Source: Dyadobacter sp. UC 10
GTDB lineage: Bacteria; Bacteroidota; Bacteroidia; Cytophagales; Spirosomataceae
Assembly (NCBI RefSeq): GCF_008369915.1
Contig: NZ_VSRN01000001.1
Location: 1,736,001 to 1,800,000, forward strand
Reading direction: 5' to 3'
Length of the DNA stretch: 64,000 nucleotides
The notes under the pieces are model-generated. The model was not told the DNA's origin and made no database searches. It worked only from the letters and a program-made list of their open reading frames with translations. Shown in pieces: positions 18,575 to 27,161 of this stretch (its first letter is position 1; each line of letters starts with the position of its first letter). The position numbers were made by a program, and so were the translations under genes.

Positions 18575-19597
18575 ATGACTATGCAACATACACTGGAATA
18601 TGAAAAGATACCTTCCAGCCTCAAAGAACTGATAACCGACGAGGCTGCTTTCAAGCAATTTAATAAACTAACCTGGGTAGCCACAGAGAAAATCCACGGT
18701 GCCAATTTCAGGTTTATTTATCATGATAAAAGCCTGCTGTTTGGCAAACGGAAGGAATTGCTGACCTGGAAAGATGATTTCTTCGGGTTCCAGATCGTAG
18801 CGGCGGCGCTGGAAGAGCGGGTAGTCCATTTGTTTGAGACAATTGTGAAGGATTATCAGACAAAAAATGTCATCCTTTACGGAGAACTCTTTGGCGGACT
18901 CTATCCACACGAACAAGTCGCTATTAATAAAGATGTCGAAGCAGTTCAAAGCGGCATTTTTTATTCGCCTAACATTGATTTTTGCGCTTACGACATTGCT
19001 TTTGAAAATCCTTCCAACAACCGAAAAGTGTATGTGAGTTACCAGAATGCGCTCGGTTACTTTGAGAGATTTGACATTTTTCACGCGAAACCGCTTCAAA
19101 CCGGGAAACTTTCAGATTTGCTGAATATTACTCTCTGTTTTGAAACCCGCATTCCCGCGCAGCTTCATTTACCTTCAATTGAAAACAACCTGGCGGAAGG
19201 TGTTGTGATCAAACCCTTTTCGGACCATTCTCCGGAAGCAGCTTCCCGCCCGATATTAAAATTGAAAAACCCTGAATTTGAAGAGAACAGGAAATTCCAT
19301 CAGGCAAGAAAATGGTCATTTATCCCCGATGTAACTTCCATATCCCAGGATCTCGATTTTCTGTTGCAGGATTTGTTTCAATATGTAACTGCAAACCGGC
19401 TAAACAATGTGATTTCCAAAATCGGCAAGCCAAATTCCGACGAGCGCTGGAAACAGATCGAGCAGGAATTTCTGGAAGATGTGTTTACAGAATTTAATAA
19501 CTGCAACGATCACATACTTTCGGAAGTAACTCCTACGCAACATCAATGGATTTCGGACAGGTTAAAAGCGGAGATCAGGCGTTTACCGAATTTTTGA
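18575..19597 (+). CDS. RNA ligase, T4 Rnl2-like
   Basis: A covalent nucleotidyltransferase of 340 residues expected to seal 3'-OH/5'-phosphate RNA ends through an AMP intermediate. The ordered motifs are visible: motif I EKIHGANF with the adenylated Lys39, motif III LYGELFGG (101-108, Glu104), motif IIIa IDFCAYDI (134-141), motif IV AEGVVIKP (207-214) and motif V ILKLKNPEFEE (227-237, Lys229 and Lys231). Residues after about 240 form a helical C-terminal domain as in Rnl2. No polynucleotide kinase or phosphatase gene is near, so the substrate is unknown. It starts 23 bases after the macroglobulin gene and overlaps the 3' end of the convergent aminotransferase gene by 23 bases. Confidence 0.85.
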   Translation: MTMQHTLEYEKIPSSLKELITDEAAFKQFNKLTWVATEKIHGANFRFIYHDKSLLFGKRKELLTWKDDFFGFQIVAAALEERVVHLFETIVKDYQTKNVILYGELFGGLYPHEQVAINKDVEAVQSGIFYSPNIDFCAYDIAFENPSNNRKVYVSYQNALGYFERFDIFHAKPLQTGKLSDLLNITLCFETRIPAQLHLPSIENNLAEGVVIKPFSDHSPEAASRPILKLKNPEFEENRKFHQARKWSFIPDVTSISQDLDFLLQDLFQYVTANRLNNVISKIGKPNSDERWKQIEQEFLEDVFTEFNNCNDHILSEVTPTQHQWISDRLKAEIRRLPNF

Positions 19598-20807
19598 CAA
19601 CAATGCGCTGAATCTTTGCGATCGCCGCAGCGAATGCTTCCATATCATTTTTATCACCCAGCAAAGCATGCTGCAAAATCCAGACCGCATCGGTACTGCA
19701 TGCTCTTTCTGCTTCCGGGCAATGTACTGCCGAGTAATCCGCTGACCCGGGGATCGCATAGCACATGAAATTCTTATTCTGAAAAAGGGGCTGTTTGTAA
19801 AGTGGCTGTGGATATCCTTTGAAGCTGGGAACGCCCTCAGCAGCCAGCATAGCGGCAAAATTATCTTTGCTGACACCACCGAATTTGGCGGCATCATATT
19901 TAAATATGTAGATATGATAACAATGCAGCGTGATATCAACACTTCTGTCCAGAGGCTCGACACCATCTATTTTAGCTAAAAGTGAATTCAGATAAAGTCC
20001 ATTCTCATTTCTCAGTCTGGTTTGGGCTTCCAACCTTTTCAGCTGAGCGGAAAGCAGTACCGCCTGCATCTGGGTAATGCGATAATTACAACCCGGATTA
20101 TAATGCTCATACCACTGCCCGCCTTCGATACGTCCCACATTTCGCAGCGAATGCATCATCGCGTAAAGTTCATCATCGTCGGTAACCACAATCCCCCCTT
20201 CTCCCGAAGTGAGGTTTTTGGATGATTGAAAACTAAAACTCCCCACATGCCCGATAGAGCCTAGTTTTTTGCCTTTATATTCAGCCCCGTGCGCATGTGC
20301 TGCGTCTTCAATCACTTTCAGACCATACTTTTTCGCAATAGCCATGATCGCATCCATGTCACACGCCAGCCCACCGAAATGGACCGGGATGATCACTTTG
20401 GTCCTCGGCGTGATCGCCGCTTCAATCGCTGCCGAACTGATATTATAGGTTGCCGGATCAATATCCACGAAAACCGGCACACAGTTACATTCGATTACGG
20501 AAGAGGCCGTCGTGATAAAAGTATAAGGAGGCACAATCACTTCGTCGCCCGGCTTTACGCCGCACGCAATCAGTGCCAAACGCAGTGAGACCGACCCGTT
20601 TACACAGGTAATCGCGTATTTACTGCCGCAATAGGCCGCAAACTCAGCTTCAAATCTGGCGACCTCATCTCCGCAATCCGGGTTCCCCCATTTACCGCCA
20701 GCCACAATATCCCTGACTGCATTTATTTCCTGTTCGTCAAAAACCGGCCAGTTAAAACTTTTATCAATGGACTTCTGACCGCCGTGGATCGCCAGTTTCT
20801 CGCTCAT
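19575..20807 (-). CDS. DegT/DnrJ/EryC1/StrS-family PLP aminotransferase
   Basis: The 410-residue enzyme belongs to the fold-type I aminotransferases that usually aminate keto-sugars of nucleotide-linked intermediates. The PLP lysine is Lys197 in FSFQSSKNLTSGEGG. The pyridine-binding Asp168 is in VIEDAAHAHGA, and the substrate-side loop VPPYTFITTASSV is present. ATG 20807 (MSEKLAIHGG) is chosen over the ORF start at 20822. No sugar-nucleotide genes accompany it, so the substrate cannot be assigned; some family members act in other pathways, including as oxidoreductase-like or regulatory proteins. Confidence 0.88.
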   Translation of the reverse strand: MSEKLAIHGGQKSIDKSFNWPVFDEQEINAVRDIVAGGKWGNPDCGDEVARFEAEFAAYCGSKYAITCVNGSVSLRLALIACGVKPGDEVIVPPYTFITTASSVIECNCVPVFVDIDPATYNISSAAIEAAITPRTKVIIPVHFGGLACDMDAIMAIAKKYGLKVIEDAAHAHGAEYKGKKLGSIGHVGSFSFQSSKNLTSGEGGIVVTDDDELYAMMHSLRNVGRIEGGQWYEHYNPGCNYRITQMQAVLLSAQLKRLEAQTRLRNENGLYLNSLLAKIDGVEPLDRSVDITLHCYHIYIFKYDAAKFGGVSKDNFAAMLAAEGVPSFKGYPQPLYKQPLFQNKNFMCYAIPGSADYSAVHCPEAERACSTDAVWILQHALLGDKNDMEAFAAAIAKIQRIVVKNSVNA

Positions 20808-20950
20808 AATTGGTGTAATCAAATGTTGTGTGAATCCTTAGATATACTGCCCGACCTGTTTTTTGGACTACTTAGGCGTTGCGCCTTCACCTGCATAGTC
20901 CATTTTACAATCAGCCAAGTATTTTTCTAACAGACATTTACCTGCATGAT

Positions 20951-22234
20951 ATGAACAACCGACCATTGCTATTTACCCTCCTTATTGCCGGCATGTCTTT
21001 TGGAACCGCCTGGGCCATTCGCGGACAATTCGGTCACGAGCAAGGCGCTGCCTGGGCTGCGGGAATCGGTGGATTAAGTATTGTCCTGCTTTCGAAGCGG
21101 GCAGATTGGTACGCCAAAGCATTTCAGCTTTCCCTCGCCTCAGCAATCGGCTGGGGTATCGGAGGCATTATCAGTTACGGGAAGGTGGTAGGGTACGCGC
21201 GTGGGCTCGACTTCGGGAATGTATACTATGGACTCGCAATGCTGTTTGTGATCGGCGGATTATTTGGTTTGATCGGTGGCGGGCTTTTCGGGCTTACCCT
21301 TGCTTCCAGCCGCTCCAAACCTGTGAACTGGCCGCAGCTGCTGACTGAAATGGTAGCGGGAGCAGTGCTGTTTTATTATTTTCTGATTGAAGAAATGGGC
21401 TGGCTGATGACGCCACCACGCTCGGAGGCCTGGGCGGCTTGCTTTGGCATCGTAATCGCGCTGTTTTGGCATATGATCCGGTACAGACAATATGCTGCGA
21501 TCCGGGTAGCGATTATGGCTGGTTTTGGAGGAGGGTTCGGGTTTGCGTTTGGAAATTTTCTTCAGGTAATGGGAAATTCCAGCGGTATTAAATTCAATTT
21601 CTGGAATGTAATGGAATACTCGATCGGTTTCTTCGGCGGCATCGGAATGGCATATGGTACGTTTACTTCCAAATGGGAAACTGGTGAAACTGACTCACAA
21701 AAAAGTGCAATGATCACACCCGTTTTGCTATTAGCATTAATTATTCCACTGGTCGTCTGGGACCAGTCATTTGGAGCGGAGCGGCTGGTTGAAATTTTTA
21801 AGAGCGCCGATCCGCTCGCTGATAGTGCCGCTGTTACTACAAGCGTTCAATGGATTTCCTTTTTACTGGCCACTACTTTTGGCGCGTACTGGCTGTATTA
21901 CTATTTAAAACCTGCAAATCCATTTTCTGAGCTGAGCGCCAAAAACTTGCACCGCTATTTTCTGACCTATTTTGGCCTATATATTAGTTTCAGCATCCTG
22001 ATTACCGGCGCATTCATGAGCCTTTACAGGATAGAGCAATACCTTTATATTATCAATTTCGTAGTCATCGCATTCCTCGTCAGAAAGTCGGCTCCCATAT
22101 TTTCCGACCGTGGATTAAACATGAGCCGCTGGGCGGTCAATCTGTTTTTTACCCTCGCTTTTCTGGCGATTCTCACTGCGCTGGCGATTAGTTCACATGA
22201 AGAATTGAAAGGCGCTCAACTCAGATTTGAATAA
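20951..22234 (+). CDS. Polytopic inner-membrane protein, function unknown
   Basis: The 427-residue product is almost entirely hydrophobic, with roughly eleven predicted membrane segments. It opens with MNNRPLLFTLLIAGMSFGTAWAIRG, and glycine-rich helices recur (GFGGGFGFAFGNFLQ, GLFGLIGGGLFGLTLASS). I recognise no transporter or enzyme signature. The ATG at 20951 follows an unlikely 24-residue leader in the same frame. The gene ends one base before the 3' end of the convergent phosphoesterase gene. It is divergent from the aminotransferase gene. Confidence 0.75.
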   Translation: MNNRPLLFTLLIAGMSFGTAWAIRGQFGHEQGAAWAAGIGGLSIVLLSKRADWYAKAFQLSLASAIGWGIGGIISYGKVVGYARGLDFGNVYYGLAMLFVIGGLFGLIGGGLFGLTLASSRSKPVNWPQLLTEMVAGAVLFYYFLIEEMGWLMTPPRSEAWAACFGIVIALFWHMIRYRQYAAIRVAIMAGFGGGFGFAFGNFLQVMGNSSGIKFNFWNVMEYSIGFFGGIGMAYGTFTSKWETGETDSQKSAMITPVLLLALIIPLVVWDQSFGAERLVEIFKSADPLADSAAVTTSVQWISFLLATTFGAYWLYYYLKPANPFSELSAKNLHRYFLTYFGLYISFSILITGAFMSLYRIEQYLYIINFVVIAFLVRKSAPIFSDRGLNMSRWAVNLFFTLAFLAILTALAISSHEELKGAQLRFE

Positions 22235-24016
22235 CTACTTTTCAATCATCAATTCGTCCTTCAAAACACCCTCAGGATCCAGACAACGATAGAATAATTT
22301 ATCGCCCTTAATAGCAATATGCTGATAAAGCGGCCCGTCCTTATATCGTTTTACAGCATAACTTTCGTCGGGCCAGCGCACTTGCTTGCCCGGAATACTG
22401 ATCGACATGGTGTAAATCGTACCCTTCGAAGGATCACTCACCGGCTTCCCCGCATGCATAGGCTGCGTGCGCAAATAGTAGTGCATATGCCCGCTCATGA
22501 CCATATCGACGTGGTATTTATCAAACAACGTGCCCCATTCTTTCATAATTTCGTCATAAGGTTCTTCGAAATTATAGGGCGGAAAATGGAACGTCGCAAA
22601 TTTCCACTTCACTTTACTATTCTTTAATTGTTCTTCCACCCATTTACTTTGATCAGGAACCGACAAAGTCGCATCAAGCATTAAGAACAATGCATTCTGA
22701 TATTCAAAGGAATAAGTCATTTCGGAAGGCTGACCCGCCGGACCATTTTCAGGCAAACTGAACATTTCCTTATACATCCAGGCACCGAGACCGTCCTGGC
22801 TGTCGTGATTTCCGGGAACGGGCATCAAAGGCCGGGTCGTAAAGGTTTTTTCTGAATAATCCCACAAATGGTCCCAATCGTCGCGATGCAAGCCGGTCGT
22901 AACCAGGTCGCCGGCAATGGAGAAAAAGGCCGTTTCGGGATGTCGTTTAATAGATTTTTGCGCCATATCTCCCCAAATCGAAGAGAAATGCGTGTCACCA
23001 AACCAGATAAATGAGAAATCCTCAGCCTTTTCGGCAGCCGTCTTGAACGAAGCTTGCGCCTCCCAGCCATTATTTCCTGATCTCAAACTGTAACCATAGT
23101 CCGAACCTGGTTTCAGGTTGTTAAGCTTTGCAGTAAACCTGTTTACTAACCTGTCATTCTGCAAAAGCCGGTCTTCCATTTTAAATGCGGAGGCATCAGC
23201 GAACAATGTATCCCTGCTGCCGGTTACCCAGTATTTGACGCTACCTGATGTAATTTCCGTATTTGTTCTCCATTGCAGATCAACAGTCGTTTTCGGATCG
23301 CCGCTCCATGTCAGCATTACCTGGTCAGGATGAGCGGACGAAGGGGTATCCGTAGTCCTGAAAGCCTTTACTAAATGGGCCTCGCGCGCCCGGCCTCTTA
23401 CTGTTGTAAATAAGGTTTGCCCTTTCAATACATCCGGAACTTCGGTTAGCACCAATCCGTCCCAATCATGGTATGTGAATGCGCCTTTCTGCATTGTACT
23501 CAGATTATATCCAGCGGGATATACATTTGTAATTTCCAGTTTGTCAGCAGAATTCAGCGGAGCAACGCTTATGAAATATACTGGCCGATGTTTATCAAAA
23601 CCATTGATTCCCAACGCTACTTCTCCTTTTTCAAAATCCTTTTGCCAGACTTCGTAGGTATATTCTTCGTTCCTGACCACCAGATCCTTTTTTTCGAAAC
23701 CACTTTCGCTCAACCAGAATGGTACTACTTTCTGCGCCGTATCGCGCATTACCGAAACTTTTACCGGTACATTGGTGTCAAAAGTCCAAAACCTGGAAGC
23801 CAGGATTTGTTTGTCTCCGTTTGAGAGAAATTGCAGGATGTACTGCTCTGAAATAGTATCCAGTTCCGCCGGTTTAAGGGTTTTGTAGAGCCGGGTCACG
23901 GCATTATCGATCACCTCTTTTACAGTACCGTCTACTTTGGCCCTCTCTGGTTTGCAGGAAGGAAAAAAGACAACTACGGCCAGCATTGCAAGTATTTGAA
24001 TTCGCTTAAATTCCAT
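22235..24016 (-). CDS. Exported lipoprotein metallophosphoesterase (calcineurin-like)
   Basis: This 593-residue protein has a lipoprotein-like signal (MEFKRIQILAMLAVVVFFPSC, Cys21). After a poorly conserved N-terminal half comes a fibronectin-type domain as in purple acid phosphatases (DQVMLTWSGDPKTTVDLQWRT region), then the dimetal phosphoesterase core: GDTHFSS, IAGDLV, PGNHDSQ and SGHMHYY supply the metal-binding Asp, Asn and His residues. Substrate is unknown; phosphomonoesters or diesters are likely. It lies 17 bases behind the ceramidase-like gene, and both are downstream of susCD on the minus strand, which suggests a role in handling an imported or surface-bound phosphate or lipid compound. 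Confidence 0.85.
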   Translation of the reverse strand: MEFKRIQILAMLAVVVFFPSCKPERAKVDGTVKEVIDNAVTRLYKTLKPAELDTISEQYILQFLSNGDKQILASRFWTFDTNVPVKVSVMRDTAQKVVPFWLSESGFEKKDLVVRNEEYTYEVWQKDFEKGEVALGINGFDKHRPVYFISVAPLNSADKLEITNVYPAGYNLSTMQKGAFTYHDWDGLVLTEVPDVLKGQTLFTTVRGRAREAHLVKAFRTTDTPSSAHPDQVMLTWSGDPKTTVDLQWRTNTEITSGSVKYWVTGSRDTLFADASAFKMEDRLLQNDRLVNRFTAKLNNLKPGSDYGYSLRSGNNGWEAQASFKTAAEKAEDFSFIWFGDTHFSSIWGDMAQKSIKRHPETAFFSIAGDLVTTGLHRDDWDHLWDYSEKTFTTRPLMPVPGNHDSQDGLGAWMYKEMFSLPENGPAGQPSEMTYSFEYQNALFLMLDATLSVPDQSKWVEEQLKNSKVKWKFATFHFPPYNFEEPYDEIMKEWGTLFDKYHVDMVMSGHMHYYLRTQPMHAGKPVSDPSKGTIYTMSISIPGKQVRWPDESYAVKRYKDGPLYQHIAIKGDKLFYRCLDPEGVLKDELMIEK

Positions 24017-24033
24017 TATTGTTTATTGATATG

Positions 24034-25308
24034 TCAGTTTTGATTTGCGGGTTTGGGACTTTCGTTAATTAGTTTCAGCGCGTGCTCCATATATATTTCC
24101 CCCGTCATTTCACCGAGACTAGTTCGGCTGATGTATTCATATCTTTTAAAACTGTTGAAATCCACCTTCGTCAGCATATAGCCAAACGCATCATTAGTTA
24201 ATCCAAAAAGGAAAGGCTGTTTGGTGTGCATATGCCGCTTCACATAGTAGCCGATATTAGGCAATGCCTCACCGGGTACAGTGAGTATCTGAGCAGTTCC
24301 TACATTAAGCAGGTTCAACTGGGTTGCAACCCTGTTTTCAGCCGACATCTCATTTTTGATAGGTGACTTTTGAAGGATATACCGCATGATTTCCGCATCT
24401 ACCGGAAATTCAACTTTTTGAGCTTTGCAATAGAGATCGGGATTAATCTGTACCGGTGCAATGTTGACGATACGCAGGGCTTCATCTGCAAGTAACCCGC
24501 CAATTCTTTTACATTCCTCCCAATCGTTTGCTTCTTTCCCGTTTTCACGTCTGTTATCCGCCGTGACCATTCCTCCCTGCGCCCCATTCATAAAAATCGC
24601 CACTCCGCCGGCCTGCGTCTCGATCCGGTCATACAAAGGCCCGCAAAGATCAGGACTGAGAATGCCTCTGCCCGATCCAATCACTTCCGGATGAATCGCG
24701 TAATTAATAAGCGTCGCAATCGCCCCTCCTTTTCGTGATCCTGAATTCGCAATCGCCTGAATCACGCCGCAACGTGGGTCGTATAGCTGTTCTGCGTAAT
24801 AATTATAAGCGATTTTACCTTTTGCGTCAGCTACCGCAATCTTCAACGAAGCGTCTTCCAGATTCTCAACTGCTTCGTTAACGGCCTCGGCGATGAGTTT
24901 TACACAACGGTCGAGGTAGGCAAGATCCGCGAATGATTCGCCTTTTTCATTGGGAAAACCATAAGCATCCGGCCCGCTATGGGTATGCGTAGCGCCGATC
25001 AGAATATTCTCCGGAGGTATCCCTTTGACCAATTTTCGCGACTTGTTCCCGAGTGCGGCAGGCCAACCCAAATTGTCGACACTGACGATTGCAATTCGGG
25101 TATTTCCCTTTTCCAGCACCATTGCCCTGGCGTACAGCTCACCATTTTTCTGAGTTGCTTTTTTTGGTGTACCAATTCCACCTGATACGGGCAACAACGG
25201 ATCCGGCGTAATGACCCGCACGGCCGCCCCGGCCCTGAACTTTTGGCCAGATACCGTCGGTACTAAACTTAGGAGCAGGCAGATGGTAATCAATAAATGC
25301 TTCATCAT
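24034..25308 (-). CDS. Neutral/alkaline ceramidase-like exported protein
   Basis: The 424-residue protein (start MMKHLL, signal peptide ending in VSGQ) resembles the N-terminal domain of neutral ceramidases: FRAGAAVRVITPDPLLPVSGG opens the domain, GATHTHSGPD supplies the zinc-binding histidines and NYAIHPEVIG another. The loop that carries the nucleophilic serine in true ceramidases (GDVSPN) reads GAQGGMVTADN here, so the catalytic serine is not in place and the C-terminal immunoglobulin-like domain is absent. Ceramide hydrolysis should therefore not be assumed. It lies after a terminator that follows susD and just before the phosphoesterase gene. Confidence 0.75.
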   Translation of the reverse strand: MMKHLLITICLLLSLVPTVSGQKFRAGAAVRVITPDPLLPVSGGIGTPKKATQKNGELYARAMVLEKGNTRIAIVSVDNLGWPAALGNKSRKLVKGIPPENILIGATHTHSGPDAYGFPNEKGESFADLAYLDRCVKLIAEAVNEAVENLEDASLKIAVADAKGKIAYNYYAEQLYDPRCGVIQAIANSGSRKGGAIATLINYAIHPEVIGSGRGILSPDLCGPLYDRIETQAGGVAIFMNGAQGGMVTADNRRENGKEANDWEECKRIGGLLADEALRIVNIAPVQINPDLYCKAQKVEFPVDAEIMRYILQKSPIKNEMSAENRVATQLNLLNVGTAQILTVPGEALPNIGYYVKRHMHTKQPFLFGLTNDAFGYMLTKVDFNSFKRYEYISRTSLGEMTGEIYMEHALKLINESPKPANQN

Positions 25309-25343
25309 CCGGTATTCGAGTTTAAATTCCAGGTACAATCATT

Positions 25344-25381
25344 AAAAAAACCGGAACTGTCGGTACAGACAGCCCCGGTTT
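25344..25381 (-). terminator. Terminator between susD-like gene and ceramidase-like gene
   Basis: Read on the minus strand, a stem with arms AAACCGG..CTGTC and GACAG..CCGGTTT closes on a run of seven T residues. It lies about 30 bases after the SusD stop and just before the ceramidase-like start, so it should reduce or stop read-through into the two enzyme genes. Confidence 0.75.
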
Positions 25382-25408
25382 GATTCTATTCACCTCAAAC
25401 AATTTCAA

Positions 25409-27121
25409 TTACCATGGTTTCCCGGTTCCCTGCACCAGCCAAGGTTTCGACCACTGGCTGTTTTTCTTCCGCACACCTGAGAAGCTCGTTTCTTCCAGCT
25501 TATCAATAGCGCTTCTTACACTTGCGCCATTGTTGTTCAATTCGTTATTACTGTAAATAAAACGCAATGGTAACGCACGGGAACTTGGCGCAACGCCAGC
25601 GACCAGGGCAGGTAGCCCTGTTCTTCTGTAATCAAACCACGCCTCCGTCGACATGGTCCAGCTAGCAACCCATTTTTGTTCAAGAATCTGCGCCTGGGTG
25701 CCTTTATAGGCCACTTTTTTGATAAAAGTGTCGTACTGGTCTGCAATTCCCCATGTGGTGAGCGACTGCTTGATCGCGTTGTTATAATGCATTTCTGCAC
25801 TTCCGGCAGCCCAGCCTTTCTGCGCAGCTTCCGCAAGGATAAACGAGGTTTCGGCAGCAGAAGCAAGTCTTGCTTTCAAAATCCCGTCTTTATTTCCCTG
25901 ATAAGTATAACTAAGCTGGGATGCATGCTGATTTTGCACCTGCTGTCCCGTTGTTGGGTTTTCATTGAAATAGGTCGGGTCAAGCATGCTCGGAGGCACA
26001 CCTACATATTCATTGGCATTGAGTGGGCCTTTGAACATGTCGGGATGCGAGGGTTTGTAAAGTGTCGGGTTGAAGTGGCGGGTAAACTTATGTCCTGCCG
26101 CGATCGCCGCCCGCAGTTCCTGCTCGGTGAGCGATTTCACTCCATTCTGTATCACGCCGTCTTTGCGGATAAACTCGTCCACTCCGGTTTTTAATGTCGC
26201 GTCAGAAACCCATCTCACGTGGACTGGCTGAAACCAAACTTTCAGGCGGGGGTCGCCGTTTGCGAGCAGGTTATCCATCAGCGTAGCGGCCGGCCTTCTC
26301 CTTCTCCAGTTGGACTGGCTTACATCGAATGCAACCGCAGTGGGCCAGGAGTCACCGGAAGCAGCGCCGATATAATCCATCACTGCGTCATCGGCGGCAT
26401 CTTTCATATAAATTCCCGAAGTATGCACGGCCTCTATTCCGGATTTGGCAATATCAGGCAGCTTAGAAGAAATCCGCATGTAGTAACGCAGCAGCAACGA
26501 ATTCGCAAACTTCTGCCACTTCTGGGTGTTTCCCGCAAAATATACATCATACCCTGTTGCATAACCCGCATTGTCGCCGGTAGCGAAAATGGCTGAGGCT
26601 GCTTTCAGGTCTTCGATTATTCCTTTATAGATCACTTCCTGGCTATCGAAAGCAGGTAACAGTTCACCTTCATCACCTTTCAATGCGTTGGTATATGGCG
26701 CGTCGCCCCACAAATCAGTGATAGTCCCAAAAATAAATGCACGCATAGTTAATGCAACCCCCTCGTGAAATTTAGAATTTGTTTCAACGGACCGCTTGTG
26801 GAGCAGGTTGTTATTGCGCAGGAAACCATACCAGGATTTCCATTCATCATCTTCTTCATTCCAGTTATAGTCGTTAAAACCATCTTTCCAGGCATCTTCC
26901 TGGGTGTGCTGGATCACGCCTGCGATCCGGCCATAACCCAGCCTCAGATATTGGTTACCGACACCCGCCATTACTGTGGGCATCAGCAGGTTGGGATTCG
27001 AGCTGTTCGGATCCACTCCATTTGGGTTTTCATTAATTTCCGTGAGGTTTTCCTTACAGGAAGTGACCGCCAGGATTGCGAAAATGAAAACGATTTTGGG
27101 TATATATTTTAAAATCTTCAT
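25409..27121 (-). CDS. SusD/RagB-family nutrient-binding lipoprotein
   Basis: A surface lipoprotein of 570 residues that caps the SusC channel and binds its ligand. The lipobox is VTSC with Cys22, followed by KENLTEINENPNGVDP, typical of this family. Helical TPR-like segments occupy the N-terminal half, and the C-terminal segment EQKWVASWTMSTEAWFDYRRTGLPAL is a SusD hallmark. The variant resembles the SusD_2-like group often found with peptide or unknown-substrate transporters rather than with glycans. It is the second gene of a susC-susD operon (gap 40 bases). Confidence 0.92.
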   Translation of the reverse strand: MKILKYIPKIVFIFAILAVTSCKENLTEINENPNGVDPNSSNPNLLMPTVMAGVGNQYLRLGYGRIAGVIQHTQEDAWKDGFNDYNWNEEDDEWKSWYGFLRNNNLLHKRSVETNSKFHEGVALTMRAFIFGTITDLWGDAPYTNALKGDEGELLPAFDSQEVIYKGIIEDLKAASAIFATGDNAGYATGYDVYFAGNTQKWQKFANSLLLRYYMRISSKLPDIAKSGIEAVHTSGIYMKDAADDAVMDYIGAASGDSWPTAVAFDVSQSNWRRRRPAATLMDNLLANGDPRLKVWFQPVHVRWVSDATLKTGVDEFIRKDGVIQNGVKSLTEQELRAAIAAGHKFTRHFNPTLYKPSHPDMFKGPLNANEYVGVPPSMLDPTYFNENPTTGQQVQNQHASQLSYTYQGNKDGILKARLASAAETSFILAEAAQKGWAAGSAEMHYNNAIKQSLTTWGIADQYDTFIKKVAYKGTQAQILEQKWVASWTMSTEAWFDYRRTGLPALVAGVAPSSRALPLRFIYSNNELNNNGASVRSAIDKLEETSFSGVRKKNSQWSKPWLVQGTGKPW

Positions 27122-27161
27122 TGTCTTATCATTAAAGAATGAGCAAAAAAGTTTGTTCAGA

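Noticed and set aside
19575..20822. Assigning the DegT-like aminotransferase to LPS amino-sugar synthesis
   Set aside because: No sugar-nucleotide genes are adjacent and the family has many substrates.
23468..23824. Plus-strand open frame of 118 codons within the phosphoesterase gene
   Set aside because: It is antisense to conserved phosphoesterase coding sequence.
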